64,000 bases of DNA, taken from contig OX421492.1 in NCBI GenBank assembly GCA_949126835.1, forward strand, positions 38,708,886 to 38,772,885, given 5' to 3'. This DNA is from Anisus vortex (taxonomy: Eukaryota > Mollusca > Gastropoda > Planorbidae). The notes under the pieces are model-generated. The model was not told the origin of the DNA. It worked only from the letters and a program-made list of their open reading frames with translations, and searched no databases. Shown piece by piece: positions 11,201 to 19,435 of the stretch. Every line of letters starts with the position of its first letter. Positions within the stretch are counted from its first letter, which is position 1. Both the position numbers and the translations under genes were made by a program.

Positions 11201-12977
11201 TGTCGTCAGCATATAATAATGTGAATATTTTTAGTATATCTGCGTTGTTATCGTTGCTGATAGTTAAGCTACTTGCGCCTTTTAGTTCTAAATAAGAATC
11301 TAAGTCATTAATAAACATAGAAATTAATAGAGGGCTCAGATGTTCTCCCTCTCTTAGTCCTGCTTCGCAGTTAAATAACGGTGACAGGTTTGTATTTAAT
11401 TTTACTGTCGATTTAATATCTCTATATAACCCCTGTATACATTTAAGGAAAATTCCATCTATGCCTATATCTAATATTTTCGCCCAGAGTAATTTTCTTT
11501 TAATAGACGCCCCCCGGGGGGCGGTGAGAAGCTTTAGGGGGGCGCTGACATTCCCTGGGGCGATTGGGGTGTGGTGAAGGGCAAGTGGGCGGTACAAACG
11601 TACCTGATATATTTTAACACCTCAGCTATTTGAATCGATTAGTTTTTGGAGGATGAAATGCGATGTAAACGCAAGTGCTGCTAAATATCTGATATCCCCC
11701 AACAGTATGCCTACATAATGATATATTAATAAAAAATAGGAATCGCAGTGACTTTTCGATGAAGTAGGGGTCAGTATTAAAATTTGGCAAATATAGTGTG
11801 CGGCCGGCTGGTCTTAAGGTTGGTTCACCGAACTGTCAACCCTGCTGACCGATCACTGTCGCCCTAACATCTATAATATTAATGATATTTTGATCTCAGT
11901 TTAACCGAGATGTCCTTAATGTATTTATAGCTACATAATACTACATAACTATTGTTAAGCGGAATAGATAAGTAGTAATCACACAAACTGGGTAGTTATT
12001 GTAATGTTTGAAAGTATACATATAAATTCTTTAGTCATATAATATTTATATAATTTTCAAATACTTTTTACAGTTTGATCATTTCAAAGTTATAGATTGT
12101 AAGACTTTTATTTTTTATAAAAAAAACCAAACAGAAATATTAGAATAAAACAGGCTAATTATCTCCCTTTAACAAAAAAATGTTTCCACATTTGATTCAA
12201 TAGTGATGCCGAACAAGTTCTGTTTTGTAATATAACAAATATTACTGATTATTGCAACCAAAATTTAAACAAAAATAGACAAATTGCTAGCAACACACAA
12301 GGCAAACGATTCGCATTGATTTATTTAAACCTTTTGTTAAGGCAATTTTTTGATCTATTAATTCTTACAATATGTTTCCTTTTCAGTTCTTTTTAAAGAT
12401 AATTAATCACCCGAAGGTCTAGTACGTCTTAAAAAATTGCGGAAAGTATAGTCCAGATGGGCGGAAGGGGTGGGTAGGCGCTAAAAGAAAGTTGGGTTGG
12501 GGGGGGGGGGCGGCGGTGAGAGGAAAAAAATTGTAAAAGGGGGTGGTGAGCCGAAAAAGGTTGAGAACCTATGCTCTAGGCTTATGTATAATCTATGCCT
12601 GTGTGGGGGAGGGGGGAAGGGGGGGGGGCGGATGGGGACGGAGGGTTTAAAAAACGCAAATAACAAATAAATTTTTTTTTTTTAATCTCTTAAAAAAACT
12701 CAAGAAAATATGCTAATTACTTCTCTGACGCTATGAGGTTGCGAAAATCGTTCGAAAAATTCAGAACAAATCAAAGACCTCTCTGTTTGAACCTCTCCCG
12801 ACGCCCAGAGTCATTTACCAATAAAACCTTACCTGGTCCCTGGACTTTTGCAACGAAGTATTCCCTGTCGTAGACCCCAAAGTAGCTGATCCCTTTAGTT
12901 GTGCACTTGGCTTCCTCTGGAGTTGTACCTTTAGTAGATGCAACAGGGCAAACGTTGATTTGACTCACTTCTCCTAC
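5007..12977 (-). CDS. MOSC-domain protein, mARC-like, six exons, 5' end missing
   Basis: mARC proteins are molybdenum enzymes of the outer mitochondrial membrane that reduce N-hydroxylated compounds with cytochrome b5 and its reductase. Six minus-strand exons splice in register: 12833-12977, 9244-9367, 8447-8529, 7717-7868, 7474-7613 and 5007-5223. They total 861 bases (286 codons plus stop), and each intron has GT and AG ends. The product opens with a MOSC_N strand (VGEVSQINVCPVASTKG) and DREYFVAKV. It continues with the helix GKKVGKWLTNELGE, then the MOSC core FRPNVIISGC and RIGDV, and ends with KPGEIRVGDPVF. Vertebrate mARC is about 335 residues, so roughly 50 N-terminal residues (membrane anchor) lie in an exon I did not find. 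Where mARC has its molybdenum-binding ACSRC motif, this protein reads SPDVR, so catalysis as in mARC is doubtful. Family assignment is firm; activity is not. Confidence 0.85.
5240..5560. repeat. degenerate TATC/CATC tetranucleotide repeat
   Basis: About 300 bases built from CATC, TATC and CTAT steps with many interruptions. It lies directly behind the last-exon acceptor of the MOSC gene, inside the last intron. Open frames rich in Ser, Ile and Tyr across it are by-products of the repeat. Confidence 0.8.
6163..6372 (+). mobile_element. SINE family A, full length, tRNA-Asp-like head
   Basis: The head GGTCCAGCGGTTAGAACACC, an anticodon-loop-like CTGTCAA and GGTTCGAGCCC form A-box and B-box elements of a pol III promoter. 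The CTGTCAA loop suggests tRNA-Asp (GTC) ancestry. The body continues CTGCAGGAGTTTTGGGGCC, AGTGGACGTAATAATC, then GAGCGCACTGAGCATGCTAA, GCGCTATATAAAA and a TTATTATT tail. The tail matches the LINE 3' end at 47655-47765. The copy lies inside the Harbinger relic. Confidence 0.85.
6877..7073 (-). pseudogene. Harbinger transposase, N-terminal exon
   Basis: A 65-codon minus-strand frame, not starting with ATG, reads FGEYHHLLDEILNDKEK, then YIRMKPSTFRTHLELVSPSI, then NFRKPLSPRERLLITLR. It ends at a consensus donor (TTGAG/GTAAGT). This is the conserved start of HARBI1-like nucleases, where the family pattern is FRMSxxxFxxLLxxVxPxI, then R-x-PIxxxERLAxTLRFLATG. The intron falls inside that last motif. 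The DDE nuclease exons are missing between here and 5591. An overlapping 78-codon ATG frame is in the wrong register. Confidence 0.75.
7474..7613 (-). CDS. MOSC gene exon e (FRPN-GC core)
   Basis: The 140-base exon has acceptor CCAACAG and donor GTCAG/GTTGGT. It encodes LKLPSHVRAGYFRPNVIISG, then CKALEEKWWSHVRIGDVYF. FRPNVIISGC and the IGDV strand are diagnostic of the MOSC core of mARC proteins. It ends QVKSPDV plus two bases, where the metal-binding cysteine motif would normally begin. Confidence 0.88.
7717..7868 (-). CDS. MOSC gene exon d
   Basis: The 152-base exon has acceptor AAAACAG and donor ATAAG/GTTGGT. It encodes KKVGKWLTNELGENVHLYRQ and ends in ESARCIRDK, in the position of the mARC segment between the AAxW helix and FRPN. 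It starts with two bases completing a glycine codon and ends in phase 0. Confidence 0.82.
8055..8165 (+). repeat. ACAACAACCGAAAAA short tandem repeat
   Basis: Several copies of an ACAACAACCGAAAAA-type unit with decay lie in an intron of the MOSC gene. The frames through it are Thr/Asn/Lys-rich artefacts. Confidence 0.75.
8225..8400 (-). mobile_element. SINE family B, strongly diverged
   Basis: The plus strand reads ACCTGCCCCATACTAATGTC, then AACCTGGGTAGACATC and CGTTCAAATCTG. These align with the SINE B landmarks CCCAACTAATGTC, AGCTGGGTAGACTC and GATTCGAACC in the same order as at 28172-28425 and 46395-46600. It is an old copy in an intron of the MOSC gene. Confidence 0.55.
8447..8529 (-). 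CDS. MOSC gene exon c (short)
   Basis: This 83-base exon has acceptor TTCAATCACAG and donor TTAG/GTAAAA. It reads DIDMVHEDANRAPKQVYRG, then SSIVAASDLG, joining both neighbours in the right phase. ASDLG followed by KKVGKWL in the next exon matches the mARC pattern of the form VxCGxxAAxWLSxFL. It was found by searching the intron for an exon of the required phase. Confidence 0.8.
9244..9367 (-). CDS. MOSC gene exon b
   Basis: The 124-base exon has acceptor TTTGCAG and a strong donor GA/GTAAGTA. In the phase required by the previous exon it reads DFATESPTGSVKEYFLESL, then DFTTLTLTSSSG, ending after two bases of a codon. This is the weakly conserved part of MOSC_N. The usual mARC string around ARQEPRLVLI is not recognisable. 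Confidence 0.7.
9541..11513 (-). mobile_element. LINE with YADD reverse transcriptase, 5'-truncated
   Basis: The minus strand carries the palm and C-terminal part of a non-LTR reverse transcriptase, then a 3' UTR of about 490 bases. The 3' end reads CAAATAAACATTGTTC followed by copies of CATTGTT (about 9541-9560), a typical LINE short-repeat tail. The 5' end stops abruptly at about 11513 against a GC-rich repeat. It lies between exons a and b of the MOSC gene, in the same direction. The clade is uncertain: the C-terminal CPLC finger is shared by several Jockey/I-group families. Confidence 0.8.
10034..11513 (-). pseudogene. LINE reverse transcriptase, frameshifted
   Basis: The first piece has a basic block LREGEHLSPLLISMFINDL, the active-site string LLYADDTTILAKT, the primer-grip region NINEDKTKIMIFGRKG and FKYLGIIFSANG. 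A frameshift at about 10862 leads into the thumb-like block FLTKLLPILTYGCELWG. After stops at about 10440-10580 a third piece carries a zinc-finger-like CPLCLKDIGDGFHYLLQC and a basic tail. The YADD box is intact, but frame changes and stops make it non-functional. The N-terminal endonuclease is missing by truncation. Confidence 0.82.
11514..11611. repeat. GC-rich repeat C, start-type end
   Basis: The segment CGGTGAGAAGCTTTAGGGGG to AGTGGGCGGTACAAACGTA recurs at 31022-31125 (GGCGGCGAGAAGCTCTTGG to AGTGGGCGGTACGAAAGTA). It probably marks one end of a DNA transposon family whose other end resembles 12510-12571. The truncated LINE abuts it exactly. Confidence 0.55.
12478..12571. repeat. G-rich repeat C, hAT-like terminus
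   Basis: G-rich tracts are followed by GGTGAGCCGAAAAAGGTTGA and GAACCTATG. Read backwards this is GGTTCTCAACCTTTTTCGGC, the terminal sequence common in hAT elements. The same end occurs at 41395-41450. With 11514-11611 it may bound an internally deleted hAT copy of about 1.06 kb. The AT-rich interior (11612-12477) holds no gene I recognise. Confidence 0.5.
12833..12977 (-). CDS. MOSC gene exon a (MOSC_N start)
   Basis: The 145-base exon encodes VGEVSQINVCPVASTKG and ISYFGVYDREYFVAKVQGP. It aligns with the mARC start (VGxVxxLxxYPVKSCKG followed by DRxxxVV). The acceptor is TTGCAG and the donor is CCAG/GTAAGG. It starts in phase 0 and ends after the first base of a codon. The frame continues upstream only into intron-like sequence, so the true first exon is elsewhere. 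Confidence 0.85.
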
Positions 12978-13129
12978 CTGCAATTTTAAACACACAATTT
13001 AAGTCACTGCAGGTGTTCTTAAACACATGACCATAATCAGGGTTCATTGATGTCACGCAAAATATATTATCATTTGGTATTAATATAATATAACATGTAG
13101 TGTAACAATGAAGAACTAATCTCATTTAT

Positions 13130-13975
13130 CCATTTATGTTGGGTATTGTAACAATCAGGTAGGCTAACTATTTATGAATCTAAAATCTTCAGTAATGTTT
13201 GGTATTATAACAATATTGTGACTATTTATGAATCTAAAATCTTCAGTAATTTTTGGAATTGTAACAATTAGGTGACTATTTATGAATCTAAAATCTTCAG
13301 TAATGTTTGGTATTGTAACAATTAGGTGACTATTTATGAATCTAAAATCTTCAGTAATGTTTGGTAAGCTTATTTTAACAATTAGGTGACTATTTATAAA
13401 TCTAAAATCTTCAGTAATGTTTGGAATTGTAACAATTAGGTGACTATTTATGAATCTAAAATCTTCAGTAATGTTTGGAATTGTAACAATTAGGTGACTA
13501 TTTATGAATCTAAAATCTTCAGTAATGTTTGGTATTGTAACAATTAGGTGACTATTTATAAATCTAAAATCTTCAGTAATGTTTGGTATTGTAACAATTA
13601 GGTGACTATTTATAAATCTAAAATCTTCAGTAATGTTTGGTATTGTAACAATTAGGTAACTATTTATAAATCTAAAATCTTCAGTAATGTTTGGTATTGT
13701 AACAATTAGGTAACTATTTATAAATCTAAAATCTTCAGTAATGTTTGGTATTGTAACAATTAGGTAACTATTTATAAATCTAAAATCTTCAGTAATGTTT
13801 GGTATTGTAACAATTAGGTGACTATTTATAAATCTAAAATCTTCAGTAATGTTTGGTATTGTAACAATTAGGTGACTATTTATGAATCTAAAATCTTCAG
13901 TAATGTTTGGTATTGTAACAATTAGGTGACTATTTATAAATCTAAAATCTTCAGTAATCTGGTATGGTCACAATA
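13130..13975. repeat. 54-bp minisatellite, about 15 copies
   Basis: The unit reads TTTGGTATTGTAACAATTAG, GTGACTATTTATGAATC, TAAAATCTTCAGTAATG, 54 bp in all. Copies are 90% or more alike and differ mainly at G/A in GGTGACT/GGTAACT and ATGAATC/ATAAATC. The first and last copies are the most decayed. It lies just upstream of the first located exon of the MOSC gene, probably in its first intron. Confidence 0.95.
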
Positions 13976-14049
13976 AGTTGACTGTTTCTGAAATCTCATG
14001 TCTCTAAAAAATCGGACCATCCTTCCAGCTTTTACGTTGGAAGTAGCGA

Positions 14050-14645
14050 GTCAAGGAATTTTCCAGTACTGTTTATATATGTATTATTAATCAACTAAAT
14101 GACTAGCCAGGCTATAGGTCTGAAATCTCCAGTTATGCTTATCAATATATCATACAACTAAATGACTAACCAGGCTATAAGTGTGAAATCTTCAATTATG
14201 TTTATCAACTCAACAAACTGACTAACCAGGCTACAGGTCTGAAATATCCAGTTATGTTTATCAATTTAACTAACTGACAAACCAGGCTATCGGTCTGAAA
14301 TCTCCAGTTATGTTTATCAATTAAACTAACTGACTAACCATGCTATAGTCTAGGTCTGAAATCTCCAGTTATGTTTATCAATGTATTATTATTCAACTAA
14401 ATAGCTATCCAGGCTATAGGTCTGAAATCTCCAGTTATGTTTATCAATGTATTATTATTCAACTAAATAGCTAACCAGGCTATAGGTCTGAAATCTCCAG
14501 TTATGTTTATCAATGTATTATTATTCAACTAAATAGCTAACCAGGCTATAGGTCTGAAATCTCCAGTTACGTTTATCAATGTATTATTATTCAACTAAAT
14601 AGCTAACCAGGCTATAGGTCTGAAATCTCCAGTTATGTTTGGCTA
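14050..14645. repeat. 55-66-bp minisatellite related to the preceding array
   Basis: About nine units share GGTCTGAAATCTCCAGTTAT, GTTTATCAA and CTAACCAGGCTATA. The early units are about 55-60 bp. The last four are 66 bp because they contain GTATTATTATTCAAC, and they are nearly identical. The core CTGAAATCTCCAGTTATGTT aligns with CTAAAATCTTCAGTAATGTT of the 54-bp array. Confidence 0.93.
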
Positions 14646-16815
14646 TGTAGTTCTCAAATAAGACAACAGCAACAACAGTGAGTCCAACTCCAGCCAACAC
14701 TTTGACCACTGAGATTATCCGGTTCATCTAGTTTCATGAACACAGGGTTGAACCACTAGTCTGACATAGACTAGCCCATGTACCTGCGTGGTGATAAAAG
14801 AGAATGCTGATAAAATTAAAAGGTATCAAAACATTAGAACATGTCTAGAACCTAACTCAATACAACCTAGATCATGGGTTCAAATCCAAGCTAGGGCAAT
14901 TTAGAATTCATTCCCTGGAAATGTTCATAGGGCCGTCTCCTTGTTACTTTATAACCATTGAATCTTATTATGGAAAGTATACGAATAATTTCTGCTTGGC
15001 AATGTTTTGGAAATACAGGCCTTTCATATGTAATAGTGAAGTGGTTTGTCAACTAATTAACAGACATATAGCACTGTAATTTATGACACCATTTCAAGTG
15101 TGTCCTATGTGTGTCCTATGTCACATGTTGAAACTCTTTGAGATTTACTAACTTATTTTCAAGGTTAATATAATTTTGCCAGTGCGAATAATGTGTCTAT
15201 ATTCTTACTAGTGCTACCACGACAGCGCATTAAAAAAAGTATCGTTTCACTGTTTGAAACTGAAAGACTACTATTGGGCGCTAAAAAAGTATATATATCC
15301 TATATATATATAACTAGATCTATTATATATATATGAGTTACCAGAAAATAGTCAAGAAAATAAACAATGTAAAAACATTTAAACATCTTCATCAAACTGT
15401 AATAATATAATATAATAATATATGTTTATAACCGTGCATATTAAAATTTATGCACAGATTTGAACGTAAACATCTCTACTTTATTACTTTTAAAAAGTTA
15501 AGAAAAGTATCAGCCTGTGCTGCCGTTTCCTATCACATTTTCAATATCTTAGATATTACACGAAACAATAAAATCAACAATAACTGTGAGACAAAACATA
15601 TACAACTTTACAGAATTGTTTAGCTAAGTCATTTAAAATTTAAACCATTGCTGGCGACATGAAAAGACAACCTAAAATAAAACTCTCACTATTCAGTATT
15701 TCCTTAGTTATTTTTCTTTGTAAATATCCGGTGCCTCATCATTTCCGAGTTTAATAATTGCGCTGTATGATGTTGGTGAACAAATAAACACCATGGGATT
15801 TGCGCACCATGCGAAGTTTTCTTTTCAACTCTTATTTTACGTGAGGATCGGCGATACAGTGGAGGCGCTATTGAGGGGTAGATCAAATGTCTAGAGAGAA
15901 GTGCTATGCAAATAGTGTTGGGTGTCTCCGGCGCAGTGGTAGAACCTTTTCTTGTCGTAATCGGCCACAAGGATTATCTTCTTCTCTACAAATAAACGGT
16001 GCAGTAAGGACATACATACTCAATATAGACACTTCTTCAAGCCACTAAATTTTACCCACACATACATACACACATATAAGCACATATGTATACATACTAA
16101 TAAAAACAAACTATTTTATGTGTATTACATTATATATTAAAACTGAGCATCATTAAAAGAAATATTAAAAATAAAAAGAAGTCTAATGGGCATCTTAGTT
16201 TGAAGGACTTATCATTTATATGTTGCTGATGCACTGATGGTAATAACAGTAATAACACCAAATAAAATCTAACCATAAAGAAAGATAAGGTTATGTTTTC
16301 AGCTCATGCCATTATCAAGCTTTGAATCAACTTTGTAGCCTACTCAAATGCTATAAAAAGGATCAAGATCTATAATAAATTAAAAACAAACAAAAAAGTA
16401 TTCAATCTACATAGATCGGGTCTTGTTATCTAGACAATCTTCGTGAGTAACGTTCGGGCGCGGCCTCACAGAAAGGTTTGGGCGTGTGGGTTGGAAAAGA
16501 AAGGGGGGGGGGGAGTAAGGAGAAAAAGGAGTTGTATTTTTTAGTGAAGTGATGAGGCTTTTCCTTAAATGACGTCATATCCCGGATTGGAGTTATTCAT
16601 AATTTTGTGTAGATGTGTGACAAGTCGGGAGAGGAAAGAGACAACTTCTTAAATAATATAGGCTTAATATAATAATAGTAAAAATTCGAATAATAATAAT
16701 TCTATTTGCATAGCGCTGCCTAGAAACATAATGTAACCTCATAGCACATTTAACCACTCATCTATAAAAAGAATGGATTGCGCCTTCTTAATAAATTGGT
16801 TTGAGCAAAGTGAAG
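14646..16815. other. AT-rich, no gene recognised
   Basis: Contains short TA runs near 15290-15340 and a G-run at 16503. Open frames are short and without known domains. The missing first exon of the MOSC gene could lie here or further upstream, but nothing in it could be supported. Confidence 0.35.
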
Positions 16816-16819
16816 AAAA

Positions 16820-17775
16820 GCACTGATCTATAGAAGAAAGGAAAAACTAAAATTTTGCACTGCACTTACCAATATAAACAAAATTATGTCTAAAACTTAC
16901 TGTGCCACTGATCTATAAATAGATCGGAACGGAATCTATGTTGCTGCCATTTTACACAATATGCATATGGATTGTTGCTGTCAAGCTTCTGACTTCTTAT
17001 TAATAATATAAAACTAACAATAATATGATCAAAAGGAAAGAAAAAGAAAACAAAATACCAAACAATAAAAAAGTTAATATAAAAAAAAGTAGACACCAAT
17101 ATTTCGCAGTACGGGAAAACCCGGTCCCGAACACACACTAAATTTGAAAGCATTTCAAAGGGACATCATTTGGAAACGGTTCACGTTTTATAACATTAAC
17201 ATACGGTGATTAGTAATAGGTCTAAGTTTATTTTAAAAAAAAAATAAAAAAATAAAGCAATATTGTTGATAAAATAAAAATTTCTTTTGGAGGACGTTTC
17301 CAATTTATACATTTAACTTTTAATCCGATTAGTCAAACGGCTTAGGAAAATATAGTGCAGAAACAAACATCTAAATAAATAAACAAACTCACGGTAATTA
17401 TATATATTGATAAGTTACAATGGAAACAAAATGGCGGAAATTTCCTCAAGGATGTTACTTCCGAGCCTAATCCATACTTTTTAGAGATCAGTGCATTTAA
17501 CATTGAGCGACAAACAACCAAGAACCTGGATATAATTCTCTAGGCTGAAAAGAATATATAAGCATAGACTATAATATGCATGGACCGCTTGCTTTAGTAT
17601 TTCTGCTATATGATGACTCGAAACACTGATTTTCTGAATACCTGATTCTAAATAAAGTATTTGCTATAAAGTAGTTTCTATACTAGTTCCGTTTTATTTA
17701 ATCACTATGATTTTCTGAAGTAAAATTAAAATCGAAAGTTGTATACAGCGGAAACATTTATAGATCAGTGTTGTA
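16820..17775. repeat. nested inverted repeats with CACTGATCTATA ends
   Basis: CACTGATCTATA occurs at 16824 and 16911, and its reverse complement (TAGAGATCAGTG, TATAGATCAGTG) at about 17484 and 17760. The pairing suggests two overlapping or nested MITE-like insertions with a roughly 14-bp terminal inverted repeat. One of them is entangled with the 611-bp element that starts at 17563. No transposase is encoded. Confidence 0.5.
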
Positions 17776-18173
17776 TGCGCACGGAAAAAGAATATAAGCT
17801 CTAAAAATAAAACAAGCGGTCCATCTTTTTTATTTTTCTTATAAGTTTACAGACGTTCCTTCTAGAATCTAGATAGAAGATTAATACGTCCACTAGGCCC
17901 AAATCTCCTGCATGGCGACGGGGATCCGCGACACGTCAGTTGGTTTTTTGGTTGACAGTCCGGTGAACTAACCGCTGGACCAGCCGATTTCACATTATAG
18001 TCAATGATAATAGGAGTAATAGTAGAACAAGTATTCATTTAAAGTGGAAAAAATGCGATTTAATAAAACGGAACTTGTATCGCAACTACTTTATTTAGAA
18101 TCGGGAATTACAAAACAAGAAGATAATAGCATAAAAATCTAAAGCAAGCGGTCCATGTATATTATAGTCTATG
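17563..18173. mobile_element. 611-bp MITE with long inverted repeats and 7-bp TSD
   Basis: The left end starts CATAGACTATAATATGCATG and GACCGCTTGCTTTAG. The right end read backwards is the same with one mismatch in 35 bases. Similarity continues more weakly for about 130 bases on each side, including GATTCTAAATAAAGTA and AGTTCCGTTTTATT. The element is flanked by a perfect direct repeat ATATAAG (17556-17562 and 18174-18180). A SINE A copy sits in the middle. No coding sequence. The superfamily is not clear from the ends. Confidence 0.82.
17830..17985 (-). mobile_element. SINE family A, long copy with alternative tail
   Basis: Read on the minus strand: GGCTGGTCCAGCGGTTAG, ACCGGACTGTCAACC, GGATCCCCGTCGCC, TTGGGCCTAGTGGACG, TATTAATCTTC, AGAAGGAACGTCTGTAAAC, TTATAAGAAAAATA. 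The head and body match 6163-6372, but the 3' tail is different and equals that of 3300-3400. It lies inside the MITE. Confidence 0.85.
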
Positions 18174-18181
18174 ATATAAGT

Positions 18182-19299
18182 AATAAAGTATAAATAATTA
18201 AGAACTTCATAAACATAGGACAAGCAAATTAATGTAGCATTAACCGACCTACTATACAAGTAAAACAGTAGGGGGCTAATATAAAACATGTTTAACGAAA
18301 GTAAATATTAAAACAATTTGTTTTCAAGTTCATTTTTGAAAACAATCCAACAGCAGTAGATCTAGTTATCATGTAGTTTTTGTTTGGTTCAGTATTTACA
18401 CAGGAATACATTAATTTAAAAAAAAATTATTTTATTTTCAACAGTCTATAAATCTTTTTTTTCCCCACGGTGTTGAAAGATTGGTTGGGGACCTTTTTAT
18501 GACATCATAACTGATTACGTAGCAAACTCTTTTATGACACCATGTCCTGGAATGGGGGGAAGTCTGCAGTGTCTATAGTCTGTGTGGCAGTTCCGGGTAG
18601 TAAAGCGGGGAAGGGATGCAAGATTCTGCGTGAAATCATTTGTGGACAGCTTCTTTGGAAATATATATGTTCATAATATAGTCGAATATGTAGCTGGTTA
18701 CTTCTCCACTTTTTTTCAAGAGATATAATTTAATGCACCAATTTAATGTGTCACTGTTTCATTATAAATTATTAATATATCGCTTGATCACCAGAGAATT
18801 GGGTTGCCAACTCCAAGGTATTCGATATTTGTGCAATATCTAATAAAGGTTTATCTCTCGTCTAGACTGTGTAGAAAAAAAAAATCTAAGATTAGGGGTT
18901 TTGCTTGGCCAAACGATACTCTCGTATCCCTTAGCCACGAAAACTGATGAATCCAGCTTCACAAACTATGTAATAGAAATATTGCCCTGTTAGTATCAAC
19001 ATTTCTACTTTTCCATTATTTGTTTTATTCAATTTATTTTTTATAGAAATATCTCGTCTTGTTCTCAAATCCATCTTTACCAGAGAGAAAGAAATATTCT
19101 ATAAATTTTGGGGTTTTTCTGAGAAAATTCAAAAAGCCCACCAGGAGACAAAATATTAGACGTGTCTGCACTTAGATAGCACTTGTGATTTAGTAGGCTA
19201 CATTACGTGTAAAACTCGTTTTTTTAAACTTAACCAGAAATTATGTCAAAAATAATAAAAAAGTGGAGCAAAATTTACTTTAGGGTTGACGTGTAACAA
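18182..19299. other. AT-rich, one SINE B scrap
   Basis: Nothing coding was recognised. At about 18895-18960 the plus strand has GGCCAAACGATACTCTCGTA, then TTAGCCACGAAAACTGATGA, a decayed piece of the SINE B 3' half. Confidence 0.4.
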
Positions 19300-19435
19300 A
19301 TCTGGAACTCTGAATATAAATAAAGACGTATTTATTTTAAATATATCTCATCCATTCAGGTGTAGTAAATTCTGGAACTCTGAATATAAATAAAGACGTA
19401 TTTATTTTAAATATTATCTCATCCATTCAGGTGCA
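19300..19435. repeat. 70-bp tandem duplication
   Basis: Two copies of a 70-bp unit (CTGGAACTCTGAATATAAAT to CTCATCCATTCAGGTG) lie head to tail with few differences. No coding role is visible. Confidence 0.9.

Noticed and set aside
13130..14645. CRISPR-like regular repeats
   Set aside because: Units are contiguous with no unique spacers. These are eukaryotic minisatellites.
15704..17153. Minus-strand frames with hydrophobic stretches as the missing membrane-anchor exon of the MOSC gene
   Set aside because: They are AT-rich low-complexity frames, no donor of the required phase was supported, and they lack a mARC-like N-terminus.
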